DNA of 64,000 nt from contig JAQMWT010000166.1 in NCBI GenBank assembly GCA_029834535.1, positions 1-64,000 of the forward strand. Direction: 5' to 3'. Below are positions 50,462 through 62,557 of this stretch, in pieces (position 1 is the first letter of the stretch; each line of letters opens with the position of its first letter). The notes beneath the pieces are model-generated. The model saw only the letters and a list, made by a program, of their open reading frames with translations, did no database searches and was not told the origin of the DNA. A program made the translations under genes and the position numbers. Source of the stretch: Chrysophaeum taylorii (lineage: Eukaryota; Sar; Pelagophyceae; Pelagomonadales; Pelagomonadaceae).

Positions 50462-52364
50462 TCATACAGGAGGTGGGAAATGCTTGCGTATGTAAGGCAG
50501 CTGCGAATGCATTGACTCCAAGATGGTTTTAAGCCATGGGACGTAAATTACTCGTTCCATGAGGGTGGAATATAGTTTGAGCATTTCGCGTTGTTCATTA
50601 AAAGCACATAGTCTGAACTGTAGTGAGCGAAGTTCCATTTTACGCGCTTTTGCTTGTTGTAGCGAGTAAATTGGTAGAGTTGGCAACAGGTTACTGAGTC
50701 TAAACAAAGTAATCTTGACATTATCATCAATTTTACTCTGGATAGATGATTGTCCTTTAAATTCAACTCCATAAAGGTGTATACCAAGTTTATCTTCTCC
50801 CCATTGAGTCATACTGATGATGTGCAGATCGGGATCGTTATGGTCGTTTTGCTTGGGTAGAAAAAGTGCAACGTCTAGCTTTACATATCCCACATTTGGA
50901 TGCTTTGGGAGAGCGGGAATGACGGTCCTTATAATCATAGCATGTGTGATTCTCTGCGTATCCGTAGCAGTCTGGATAGCAGGTGATAAAGACTCGGGTA
51001 GCTTTACGATGTGGATAGGATCAGCATAACGTTTAAAGTTAATTACATGTTGAGAAGCACATGTGTCAGCATATCCTGGCGTAGTCATTAGCGGCAAATT
51101 GTACTCGTTGTACAGTTTAAGCATTGTTGCATAACAGGCATGTGTTGAGCTTTGACCAAACACGTACTGTGTCATGAAACTTTGCGTTTGTTCGGAAGGC
51201 ACAACGACGAGTGTAAAACCAGTGTTTAATTTTGGTAGCAACACAGGGGGATCTGTACCATCTTCACTATCTTCCTTGGGTAGATTATTGGGGAGCTCAG
51301 AGTGTGAGGAAGTTTCCCGAGCTTGACGACGAACGATAGCATTCTGAGCTTTAGCATTTATGTGCTGCAATAGCGGCTGAGGGATGTTATCGATTTCATC
51401 ATCTTTAATGGAAAGTGTGGAACATTTTCTCTGTATCAGCAGTCCCCCTCTGCTCCGCATCACTGGGGGACGCTTCACGAGCAGATGTTTCAGTTTGATA
51501 CTTTTCTTCTGGAACATGAGATTCCTTATCGGCTTCTAAGAGGTTCACAATAGTATTGGACATAGTATCAACTCGAGATAAGTAGAGATGAACTTGGGTG
51601 GCTTCGTCAGGATCTAAGGACTGTGTCTAAGCTTGAGAAACGGCTGTCCAGAGGGTACTCAGTAAGCTTTTCATTTCCTCCTGTACCATTTTAGAGTCGG
51701 TAGTGGGGTTGGGATTCGCTTCCTGCAATTTACCAAACAGGTGGCGAAGACGATCAACTTGATAAGTAGCCCGGTCCATAAGAGATATATTAGAGCGTGC
51801 ATTACGGTTAGAGGAAGATGAGTAGACAGGACGATCGAAGCTGGTACCTTTGGTGTTATAATTTGAGGGTGGACGATAGTACGATGTGTCACGAGGTGAA
51901 ATTGTCGATGCTTTGTCTTTTGCATTACGAAGCTTACGAGCGTTGAAGCCAGACTACAAAGGTTCAGTAGCTAACAACGAGTAAGCGTTGTTTAGAGAAT
52001 CGTGGGATTGATGAATAGTGTCCATCAATAATACCTTAGGTGGCTTGGTAGCGGTAGTACCAGGGATGTAAGGGATCCGAGAAGCGGGTTTATCCAAGCG
52101 TCGGTTAGAAGAAAACTTTGTCTCATTATATATCTTTAACAAGAAATCCAATAGTGGACGAACGTCGTTAGGATCAACTAGCTTTAACAATTCGGGATCG
52201 TGACTCGAGTTGCTACTAGAGCGTGTCTCGTAGAGTTTACACCATTCCAATAAAGATTGAGAATAGCGCTCGTGATCCGAGGGATTAGCATATAGACGGT
52301 AGATCTCCTCGTGAGCTTTAAGAGTGATTATGGAGTTATTAAATTGGAATGATGCTTCATCATA
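50462..52364 (-). pseudogene. Gag-protease of copy C, truncated
   Basis: Retains the second half of Gag (MDTIHQSHDSLNNAYSLL region at 52030-51960), then a TAG at 51629-51627, further damage near 51950 and 51420, and the protease-like part with GYADTCASQHVIN (about 51075) to the UGA at 50462. The upstream part is replaced at 52364 by methyltransferase sequence of copy D. Confidence 0.78.
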
Positions 52365-54938
52365 TTGTGAAAATTGGTAGCACGTCGCTGAGCATCTCGA
52401 AATGCGAGGGTGCCTCTGGCATGGACTTTTCTGTCGAAAGAAGCATGTTTCTCATGTAACTGTCTTGGAGTTATGAGAGGAATATGTTTCAATTTTGTAG
52501 GAGATGATGCATCTGCGGATGAGATGTTAGATAGGAAGACGTAACCCACTGAGTCGAGATGAAATAGTGGAAGTTCGTGGTTAGAGGCGATGTTATCACA
52601 ACATTGAAAGATTTTATTAGAGATGTATAACATTGTGATGGAACTCTGGTGTAGTATTAAAGATGTGTCGGTGGGAAATAAGTTTGTGAAAACGGTTGAC
52701 CTATAGTTTTTGGTTAGAGAAGCGTGATCAGGGTCAAAGGATGGTGATAATGTTAATTTACGCAAATCATAGACAATCTGACACAAATGTGTATAAATTA
52801 CGCGATAGGTTCCAGCCGGAATAGCATTAGCGATTATGTCACAGCATAGGTCCGGGGACAAAGACAGAAGAAAATTAATTTGGTACGCTGTGAAGTTATT
52901 GGCGCGTGCCAATTCGCGAGTTGAATAATGTCGAATGCGATAAAGCCGTTGATCGCAAAGGATCATGTTAGCAAATCCACGAATAGTGGGAGTTGGGGTG
53001 TATATAGAATGAACTTTGGCGCCCATCTTTCTATCGCTAGATGTGATGAAGCCAAGGTACCTGCTATGAGAAAGATGCATGTCACTTAAAGCAAAAATTT
53101 TATCGATGAACTCGAGATGATTTTTCTTTGGATAAAAGATGAAAGAACCGTGAAGCACGGGTGAGGTGTAGGAAACCAATGTTTGTACGAGACGACGGGT
53201 GTCTTGAGTTTCATTATGATGGTGATAAGCTTGGCATAACCAAAGAAAACCAGTAGCGGGATTGAGAGACGCAGTCTTATCAATTCCTGTATCATGTGTT
53301 TGTAAGATGTAGGTTTCCCCAAATGCATTTATGTGTGCCTGATATTTAGAAGAGGAGTTAGAAACTATGATGTCTCCACCTATGTGTCTTCCACCAGTGA
53401 TGTAAATAATGGAGGAAATAGAGAATTTATTTAAGAATAACCTGTGAGATGGTTGGTTAGATTCGATAGTTGCAACACGAAAGTACACAGGTAATGTGGT
53501 AGAATTTGGGGAAAAGCGTCCCATAATATTATAGAGGATAACAAAAGCCTTGAGTTCAATAGGAAAAGTCATACGTCATACATGAGAGGGGCTTTCTTGA
53601 ATTCGTTAAGAATCCTAGGCGAAAGTTAGAAATGCCCTCCATTTCAATCTTGACTTGGATGTTCGACTGTTTTATTTGAATGCAAACGGAGAAATTTTAC
53701 TTTACCCTGCGATCGCTAACCGTTGGTTGCGATGGAGGACGGCGCCTAACACGCCTGCTCCCTGCGGCGGCCCCGGCCGTCCCGGAGTGAGACGGTGCCT
53801 GCTCGCCTCCCGGGCTCGCCGGTTAGCACCTGGAAAGTCCGGGGATGGGGTTCGCTCGGTTGGGCAGAACGCGACGGACAGGTCGATTGTTCGTGGACCA
53901 ACACGTCCGCGGCCTGCGACGCTTTTGCAAGACCTCGCACAAGACCGCGCGCAGTGGCGGTCCACCATCAACAAGTCCGTCCTCGTCCCTCGCCTCTGGC
54001 CCCAACTGCGTGATTTTCCTCTGTGATTCCGTACCGGCTCCTGCCGGTCCGGCCTGGCTCCCATGCTCGGGAGAGGTCTGAAGTTAGTTAAGTTAGTGCA
54101 AACGGAGAAACAGCATGGTTAATGTCTCTAGCTCAGTTACCGTTAGGCGAACGGATCCTGTGCGACTGAAGCTGCTGTAAGTTTTGGGCATGGAAACGAA
54201 TGGTATATCCGAGAAGACCTGCGTCCAAGGTTCGTCGATAATTAACTTGCGACTGATGGAGTTAACGTGATCCGCAATGTCCAGGAAGGAAGTGACTCGC
54301 TTATTAGGCCAGGAGGGCAAATCTAAAGGACCGGTATTATATTTGCTAGCAACAAGGATCCATCTTTCTCTGGCTAGATAATCTCCACACAAGGAACATG
54401 GAAAGCGATCACTTATATCCACCGTATAATTCATTGTAGATAAGATAAGATTAGCAACTCGTATATGATCTTCATACGATGCAGAGTGTGGTGGCGTCAT
54501 CTCCATAAAAAGAATGAGGGGCTTTAAAAGTTCAAGTACACTTGGAGCACTTGGAAATAAGGAGTCGTCCATATCGCGCTCGAAAGTTGATATAGATCTC
54601 CCGTTGATTATGTTACGATTGGTGCATGGAGATGTCAATTCCACTATATCAGTATAATATCTTGCACGTTCAGTGTCCGATGCTCGATGTAGATATGTAA
54701 GGAACTTTGGTAGTGACGGGAAAACTTCGATGGAATTACCACACCGTCGTCGTAGCATATGCATAAGATTTTCGTCGCTCACAACAAGAACTTTAACGTT
54801 GATGTTGATTTGCAAGTCATTGGAAGCACAAGCCAAGAAGGCAGGAGTGGACATCCCGGAGCAAAGTAGAGTTACAGTAGGTGCTCGTGAACTAGAAGAT
54901 GTTGTTACCGTATGGAGCAGGCGTGTATTAACCTTGCG
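52364..54938 (-). pseudogene. Methyltransferase-like domain of copy D, interrupted by a LINE fragment
   Basis: The first part (54938-54097) has CSGMSTPAFLA, SPCTNRN and FMEMTP, but motif VIII reads YLARER, so its Gln is lost. The second part (53680-52364) contains the spacer, TIRGFANMILCD, STRELARANNF and IIANAIPAGT, then the linker leading to the pre-integrase region. Apart from the insertion and a small change near 53570 it is largely open, which fits a fairly recent loss. Confidence 0.75.
53695..54096 (+). mobile_element. 5'-truncated LINE-like insertion with 14-bp target duplication
   Basis: 402 bp of GC-rich DNA inserted in copy D, flanked by the direct repeat TGCAAACGGAGAAA (53681-53694 and 54097-54110). 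The plus strand has DLAQDRAQWRSTINKSVL before a stop (about 53931-54026), like the (A/V)xDRxxWR ending of many LINE proteins, and the sequence ends in GTTAGTTAAGTTAG. This fits target-primed insertion of a 3' fragment. It is not closely related to the LINE at 13.9 kb. A SINE is an alternative. Confidence 0.75.
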
Positions 54939-56942
54939 TCATACAGGAGGTGAGAAATGCTTGCGCACATAAGGCAACTGTGAATGCATTGACCCCAAGA
55001 TGGTTTTGAGCCACGGGACGTAAATTACACGTTCGAGAAGGTTGGAATATAGTTTAAGCATCTCACGTTGTTCGTTAAAAGCACTTAATCTGAACTGTAA
55101 GGAGCGTAGTTCCATTTTTCGAGCTTTAGCTTGTTGTAACGAATAAATTGGGAGAGTGGGTAATAAGCTGTTTAATCTAAACAAAGTAATCTTGACATTG
55201 TCGTCAATCTTACTCTGGGTAGATGATTGTCCTTTAAACTCAACCCCATAAAGCTGTATACCAAGTTTATCTTCTCCCCATTGAGTCAAGCTGGTGATGT
55301 GCAAATCAGGATCATTATGTTCGTTTTGTTTGGGTGGGGAAAGCGCAACGTCTAGCTTTACATATCCAACGTTAGGATGCTTTGGAAGAGCGTGGATGAC
55401 GGTTCTTATTATCATGGCATGAGTGATACTTTGAGTATCAGTAGCCGTCTGGATAGCGGGTGACAAGGATTCGGGTAGTTTAACGATATGTATTGGATCG
55501 GCATAATGTTTAAAGTTAACCACATGTTGAGAAGCACACGTATCAGCATACCCCGGCGTAGTCATTAATGGTAAGTTGTACTCATTGTTCAATTTAAGCA
55601 TTGTTGCGCAACAAGCATGTGTAGAACTTTGACCAAACACATACTGTGTCATGAAACTTTGCGTTTGTTCGGAAGGTACCACGGCAAGTGTAAAACCACT
55701 GTTTAATTTCGGAAGCAACACAGGGGGATCTGTACCATCCCCATTCTCCTCGTTAGGTAGGTTATTTGGGAGCTCGGAGTGCAAAGAAGTTTCCCGAGCT
55801 TGACGACGAACGATAGCATTCTGTGCTTTAGCATTTATGTTCTGCAGTAGCGGTTGAGGAATATTATCGATTTCATCATCTTTGATAGATAGAAAAGTAT
55901 GAAACATCTTTTCTGTTTCAGCAGTCCCCCTCTGCTCCGCATCACTGGGGGACGCTGCAGGAGCAGAAATTTCAACTTGATCCTTTTCTTCTATGACGTG
56001 AGATTCTTTATCGGTCTCTAAAAGGTTCGAGATGGTGTTGGACATAGTATCCACTCGTGATAAGTATAGATGAACTTGAGTAGCTTCTTCAGGATCGAGA
56101 GACTGTGTAGAAGCTTGGGAAGCGGTTGTCCAAAGGGTACTCAGTAAGCTCTTCATTTCTTCCTGTACCATTTTAGAGTCGGTAGAGGGATTGGGATTCG
56201 CTTCCTGTCATTTACCAAACAGGTGGTGAAGACGGTCAACTTGACAAGCAGCCCTATCCATTAGTGACATATTGGAGCGTGAGTTGCGGTTAGTGGATTG
56301 TGATTAGACAGGACGGTCGAAACTGGTGCCTTTAACATTATAATTTGAGGGTGGACGATAGTAGGACGTGTCTCGAGGTGAAATTGTCGATGTTTTGTCT
56401 TTTGCGTTACGAAGCTTACGAGCATTAAAACCAGACTGTCCAGCGACAGTAGCTAACAATGAGTAAGCGTTGTTTGGAGAATCGTGAGATTGATGAATAG
56501 TATCCATCAGTAATACCTTAGGTGACTTGGTAGCGGTAGTACCAGGGATATATGGAATCCATGATGCGGGGTTTATCCAAGCGTCGGTTAGATGAAAACT
56601 TTGTCTCATTGTATATCTTTAACAGAACTCCAATAACGGACGAACATCATTGGGATCAACTAGCTTTAAAAGTTCAGGATCGTGAGTCGAGTTGTTTCCC
56701 GAGCGTGTTTCGTAAAGTTTACACCAGTCTAATAGGGACGGAGAGTAGCGCTCGTGATCAGCAGGATTAGCGTAAAGACGATAAAGCTCTTCGTGAGCTT
56801 TAAGTACAATTATAGAATCATTAAATTGGATTGAAGCTTCTTCAGCGTTTAGTTGATTTGCCTGAGTTTGGAAAGCAAGGAGTTGTTCGACAAATACATG
56901 AGCATACCAATTAACATTTAAGGACATTCGATTAAACTGAGA

Positions 56943-57970
56943 CAAGTGCAGGCCAGTAAGTTCACCTAGTCCCAATCTCTAACCCCAGTAAGTTCACCTG
57001 GTCCCAGTAAGTTCACCTGGTCAGTAAGTTCACCTAGTCCAGTAAGTTCGGCGTAAACCCACTCGTGCTCACACCACTCCTTCGAGCTCGTCGCTCTCGC
57101 CTCCGCCAATCGAAGCTGCTTTGATCCGCACACGCCGCTAGCCTTTGAGTTTACTCTAAAAACCCCAGTAAGTTCACCTGGTCACTATATTCACCTAGTC
57201 CCAATCTCAAACCCCAGCAAGCTCACCTGGTCCCAGTAAGTTCACCTACAGTGCGCGCGTAGACGCCGGGAGGGGGCTTATCGGTATTGCGGAGCACGTG
57301 TGGAGTAGGGTGGAGTCGTCGACCAAGAAGAGGATATCCTCGGGGTTGCCGATCGACAGAGAGCCACGTCGAGCTGGACGTGGCACAAGACGGGCTTCGC
57401 CAAGAGGACGCCGACCTCGCGGGGCGTCTGGCCCTGGCTCTTGGTGATCGTTTGGCGTAGGCGGGCCTTAAGGGATACAGGTTGGAGGAGCCTCGGTGAC
57501 AACGACACGATCGATCATGTATCTGGTACCGTTGCAGTGGCCGTGCGACGGGTCGAGGTTTCGAAGACCTTAAGCTCGCGCTCAAAGTCAGCATCCCGTT
57601 GGTTGTCAGGGAGTTGAAAACTCTACTGTAAAGAGCGAGGCGTCGTCTTCCGACCCAGCCTAGTCGGCCGAAAAGAACTCCGACGCCTCGTCTCCGGGAA
57701 AAAAAGGCCGCGGTCATGCGCGCGTTGTCAGCATCGACAACATCGTTTCGACGGGGCGTGAGAATGGCGCGCTGAAAGAGCCGCCGCGGGTCGTGGAAAC
57801 AGTCTGCGAGGTCGCCGTAGACGGCTTGGAGGATCAATGCCTGCCTGGCTCGCGGGCCTACCTTATCCTTACCCTAAATCGAGGGACAGACAGACAAACA
57901 CCCCCCCCTCTTAGCAGTCGACATTTAAAGACAGACAGACAAACAAACATCTGTCGATTAGTAGTTAGGA
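56943..57970 (-). mobile_element. Helitron copy 2 inserted in gag of copia copy D
   Basis: 1028 bp, termini identical to copy 1 (on minus: TCCTAACTAC at 57970, GCACTTG at 56943). The empty site is known from the other gag copies: on minus CTTAAA|TCTCAG, interrupted exactly between A and T with no target duplication. This is the Helitron rule. It contains a longer PIF1-helicase stretch than copy 1 and the same GGTGAACTTACTGG array (56950-57250). Confidence 0.85.
57223..57837 (-). pseudogene. PIF1-type helicase remnant in Helitron copy 2
   Basis: The first part (57837 on) reads LQAVYGDLADCF and RRLFQRAILTPRRNDVVDAD, the PIF1 block with RAILTPRNxxVD; then VFNSLTTNGM; then in another frame QTITKSQGQTPREVGVLLA and KPVLCHVQLDVALCRSA (57430-57320), the last helicase block. 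Upstream Rep and ATP-binding motifs are missing, so it cannot drive transposition. Confidence 0.78.
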
Positions 57971-58708
57971 TTTAAGTTCAGTGTCATCTGTACAAGACAC
58001 AGTTTCATAATAATGGTAAGCTAAAAGTGTTAATGCACGCGTTTTGTTAGGGTGTGCAGTAAGCGCGTAAATTTTCTTTAACTGCGGCCGCATGGCGAGG
58101 GCAGGGTGTTCTTGAGACTCCAGGTTGAAGAACGTGTACAGGAAACCGGCGTAGGTTTCGCAGTGTTTAACCCAATCGGCATTAGAGAGACCTGAGAAGG
58201 ACATGTTGGTTAGAGATGAATCATACACAATTGATTTAGGAAGTTGGGTATCTAAGAGAGTAAGGGCACGCTTAACATCCTCGTTTAATTCGGGTCGAAC
58301 AAGATTATATGACTCTTGATAGAAAAGTCGTTCGAGATCATTACGTGCATCGACTGATAGTTGATGTGTAGAATTAACGTGCCAAGTCTTGAGATGTGCA
58401 GGCAAGGCATCTTCGTTAGGTAGCTGTAATTCATTAGTCTTCTCAGCTTTCCATTGAGCGAAAATGATATCAACTTCGTGTTCGAGAAGTTGGTCATATT
58501 CTGGGGCATTTCGCGTATACGCGTTGTACGAATCGTACAAGAACAACGCGTCCGCGTATGGGCTTGTCATATGCCTGCGAAGCATTTCAATTTGCAAGCT
58601 GACCTTCGTCGAATTGTCTTGGAAACGCAACCCACTGTTGAGCTTATCAACAAGGATTTGTTCCTGCTTATAGATATCCGTAGTGGATATTGGTTTTGGT
58701 TTTGACAT

Positions 58709-58943
58709 GATTGTGACCTATTAAAATACGTTATAGGAGTGATAATACAATTTGACATGTTCGAATGACGGGTTCTAACATGCGGAGGGATATGTACAGT
58801 TCGCTATTTTGAGCGTGAACTTATATACAAGACCAAACAAATCACTATGCCATCTAAGCATGATGCTTTGAGACTGAAGAATGGATTAGTTCTCGAGCAG
58901 TCAGTCTTTTTGTTGGGGAATAGAAGAAAAAAACCGTACAAGT
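58709..58943 (-). repeat. Leader and inner LTR of copy D, cut at the junction with copy E
   Basis: Matches 5159-5395 and 10488-10720. It ends at CCGTACAAGT (58943), where copy E's LTR edge (CCAGAGAGC) begins in the opposite direction. The rest of D's LTR would be expected beyond copy E if E inserted here. Confidence 0.75.
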
Positions 58944-59827
58944 CCAGAGAGCTACACTATTATGTGTGGGACACTAGAACATTTCACACCTATCTCTACA
59001 CGAAGGTTTTCTCTCCGTAATACGGCTTTCCCTCGTTCCTCCTTTCTTTTTCTTACCCTTCCGCAATTGTATTTTCATGACTATGAAGAGCCCAGTCTGA
59101 AGCTCTTTTCCAACGTGGAGTAGGCCTCCAGGTGCGTACCGTCAGGTACGGGGTTTTCTGTTTAATTAACAGAGGCTTCGTTCCTCGTTGTCAGTGTAAA
59201 CGCTTCTATGGGACCTAATGTCCTTAAGGAGTTAGGGCTTAAATCCCTACCTTGTGTAGTAGCATGTGGCAAGCGGTATGGTCTGTACACGCCTAAGACT
59301 GCACGCAGTCTACCATGTACCCGGAGAGGGTCAAATCTTTCCAGGTTATGGGCCCAGATGCGTAGGTGTGTCAGCCCAACTGTGTTGTACGTATAAATGG
59401 AGTGATCAATTTACGCCTGATCACGAGTACAATGCGACAATGTGTTTGGCGGTGGTCTACTGTACATATTTGTTATGTGACGGTATATGCCCGCCAGTTA
59501 AATTGGTATGTGACCGAGTTGGGTCGGTCACTGGTCATATGCACTCGCATAGCTAATAAAATTAAAAATTTTTCCTATACAAGCCGCGGAAACTTGTACG
59601 GGTTTTTCCTTCCATTCCCCAACAAAAGACTGACTGCTCGAGAATTAATCCATTCTTCAGTCTCAAGTCATCTTGTTTAAATAGCATGCTGATTTGTTTG
59701 GTCTTGTAAATAAGCCCACGTTTAAAATAGCGTACTGTACATAGAACCCGCACTGGAGAAGCCCTTCATTCTTATGTGTCGAATATGTCTATCAATCGTA
59801 TAACCTATTCCTTAATAGGTCACAATC
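58944..59827 (+). repeat. 5' LTR plus leader of copy E
   Basis: About 880 bp. The left edge is CCAGAGAGCTACAC. An AATAAA occurs at about 59556, a candidate polyadenylation signal. Just upstream of gag there is a perfect hairpin ACCTATT-CCTT-AATAGGT (59803-59820), also present in copy A. Confidence 0.8.
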
Positions 59828-62557
59828 ATGTCAAAACAAAAGCCAATATCCACTACGGATATCTACAAACAATAACAACTCCTCGTTGATAAAATTAACG
59901 CAGGATTGCGTTTCCAAGACAACTCAACCAAGGTGAGCTTGCAAATTGAGGTGCTTCGCAGGCATATGACAAGTCCATACGTGGACGCGTTATTCTGCTT
60001 CGATTCATATGAAGCTTACACCCGGAATGCTCCGGAGTATAACCAACTTCTTGAACAAGAAGTTGATATCATCTTCGCTCAATGGAAAGCGGAACAAGTA
60101 AACGATTTAAACTTACCTGATGAAGATGCCCTGCCTGATCATTTTAAAACTTGGCACGTCAATTCATCACATCAACTAACTGATGTCCGAAATAATCTCG
60201 AACGACTTTATTACCAAGAGTCCTATAATCTCGTTCGTCCCGAATTAAATGAGGATGTTAAACGTGCCCTCACTTTATTATATACCCGACTCCCTAAATC
60301 AATTGTGTATGATTCATCTCTAACTAACATATCCTTTACAGGTCTCTCTAATACCGACTGGATCAAACACTGCGAAACTTATGCTGGTTTCTTGTACACA
60401 CTTTTTAATCTGGAATCACAAGACAAACCCGCACTCGCTATGGGGCCTCAATTAAAGAGGATGTGTGCACTTACTGCACATCCTAATAAACTACGTGCAG
60501 TAATGCTTTTAGCTTACCATTACTATGAGACAGTGTCTTGTACAGATGTTACTGAGCTTAAATCTCAGTTTAATCGAATGTCTTTAAATGTTAATTGGTA
60601 TGCCCATGTATTCGTCGAACAACTTCTTGCTTTCCAATCTCAGGCAAAGCAATTAAATAATGATGAAGCATCAATCCAATTGAATAACTCCATAATCACT
60701 CTTAAAGCTCACGAGGAGATCTACCGTCTTTACGCTAATCCCTCGGATCACGAGCGCTATTCTCAATCTTTATTGGAATGGTGTAAACTCTACGAGACAC
60801 GCTCTGGGAACAACTCGATTCATGACCCTGAATTGTTAAAGCTAGTTGATCCTAACGACGTTCGTCCGGTATTGGAATTCTTGTTAAAGATATACAATGA
60901 AACAAAGTTTTCCTCTAACCGGCGCTTGGATAAACCCGCTTCCTGGATCCCTTACATCCCTGGTACTACCGCTACCAAGCCACCTAAAGTATTATTGATG
61001 GATACTATTCATCAATCCCACGACTCTTTAAACAACGCTTACTCGTTGTTAGCTACTGTTGTTGGACAGTCTGGCTTCAACGCTCGTAAGCTTTGTAATG
61101 CAAAAGATAAAGCATCGACAATTTCACCTCGTGACACGTCGAACTATCGTCCACCTTCAAATTATAACGTCAAAGGTACCAGCTTCGATCGTCCTGTCTA
61201 CTCACCCTCCTCCAACCCTAATGCACGCTCCAATATGTCTCTTATGGACCGGGCTACTTATCAAGTTGATCGTCTTCGCCACCTGTTTGGCAAATTACAG
61301 GAAGCGAATCCCAACCCCACTACCGACTCTAAAATGTTACAGGAGGAATGAAAAGCTTACTGAGTACCCTCTGGACAGCCGCTTCTCAAGCTTCGACACA
61401 GTCCTTAGATCCTGACGAAGCCACCCAAGTTCATCTCTACTTATCTCGAGTTGATACTATGTCCAATACTATTGCGAACCTCTTAGAAGCCGATAAGGAA
61501 TTTCATGTTTCAGAAGAAAAGTATCAAACTGAAACATCTGCTCCCGAAGCGTCCCCCAGTGATGCGGAGCAGAGGGGGCTGCTGATACAGAGAAAATGTT
61601 CCACACTTTCCATTAAAGATGATGAAATCGACAACATCCCTCAGCCGCTATTGCAGCACATAAATGCTCAAGCTCAGAATGCTATCGTTCGTCGTCAAGC
61701 TCGGGAAACTTCCTCACACTCTGAGCTCCCCAATAATCTACCCAAGGAAGATAGTAAAGATGGTACAGATCCCCCTGTGTTGCTACCAAAATTAAACACT
61801 GGTTTTATACTCATCGTTGAGCCTTCTGAACAAACGCAAAGTTTCATGGCACAGTACGTGTTTGGTCAAAGCTCAACACATGCCTGTTATGCAACAATGC
61901 TTAAACTGTACAACGAGTACGATTTGCCGCTAATGACTACGACAAGATATGCTGACACATGTGCTTCTCAACATGTAATTAACTTTAAACGTTATGCTGA
62001 TCCTATCCACATCGTAAAGCTACCCGAGTCCTATCATCTGCTATCCAGACTGCTACGGATACGCAGAGAATCACACATGCTATGATTATAAGGACCGTCA
62101 TTCCCGCTCTCCAAAAGCATCCAAATGTGGGATATGTAAAGCTAGACGTTGCGCTATTCCTACCCAAGCAAAACGACCATAACGATCCCGATCTGCACAT
62201 CATCAGTATGACTCAATGGGGAGAAGATAATCTTGGTATACATCTTTATGGAGTTGAATTTAAAGGACAATCATCTATCCAGAGTAAAATTGATGATAAT
62301 GTCAAATTACTTTGTTTAGACTCAGTAACCTGTTGCCAACTCTACCAATTTATTCGCTACAACAAGCAAAGGCGCGTAAAATGGAACTTCGCTCACTACA
62401 GTTCAGACTATGTGCTTTTAATGAACAACGCGAAATGCTTAAACTATATTCCACCCTCATGGAACGGGTAATTTACGTCCCATGGCTTAAAACCATCCTG
62501 GAGTCAATGCATTCGCAGCTGCCTTACATACGCAAGCATTTCTCACCTCCCGTATGA
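59828..62557 (+). pseudogene. Gag-protease of copy E
   Basis: ATG at 59828, but codon 16 is TAA (59873-59875; GAA in copies A, B and D). Open from there to 61348, where a 1-bp loss shifts the frame; lesions also near 62030, 62080 and 62305. The protease-like segment reads ADTCASQHVINF (about 61951). It ends at the family UGA (62555-62557). Confidence 0.82.

Larger units (their letters stand above)
42867..52364 (-). mobile_element. Copia-type copy C: the most complete member (gag fragment to ORF3 and 3' LTR)
   Basis: Minus strand, right to left: Gag (truncated at 52364), protease, UGA (50464-50462), methyltransferase-like domain, pre-integrase, integrase, RT/RNase H (46812-44536), ORF3 (44248-43127), then a partial 3' LTR (43267-42867). 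The 5' LTR and the first third of Gag are lost at a junction with copy D near 52364. It is the only copy in the window that shows RT and ORF3, and it defines the family's order as Gag-PR-MTase-IN-RT-RH-ORF3. Confidence 0.88.
54939..58708 (-). pseudogene. Gag-protease of copy D, split by a Helitron
   Basis: ATG at 58708 (MSKPKPISTTDIYKQEQ). Open to the Helitron insertion point at 57970; Gag resumes at 56942, with a frameshift near 56620, TGA and other lesions around 56300-56200, then an open stretch 56171-54939 ending in the protease-like part (ADTCASQHVVNF) and the UGA. Confidence 0.82.
52364..58943 (-). mobile_element. Copia-type copy D, interrupted by a LINE and a Helitron
   Basis: Minus strand: partial 5' LTR/leader (58943-58709), gag-protease (58708-54939, split by a Helitron at 57970-56943), UGA (54941-54939), methyltransferase-like domain (54938-52364, split by a LINE at 54096-53695). 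Truncated at 52364 where it fuses to copy C, and at 58943 where copy E begins in opposite orientation. Confidence 0.85.
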
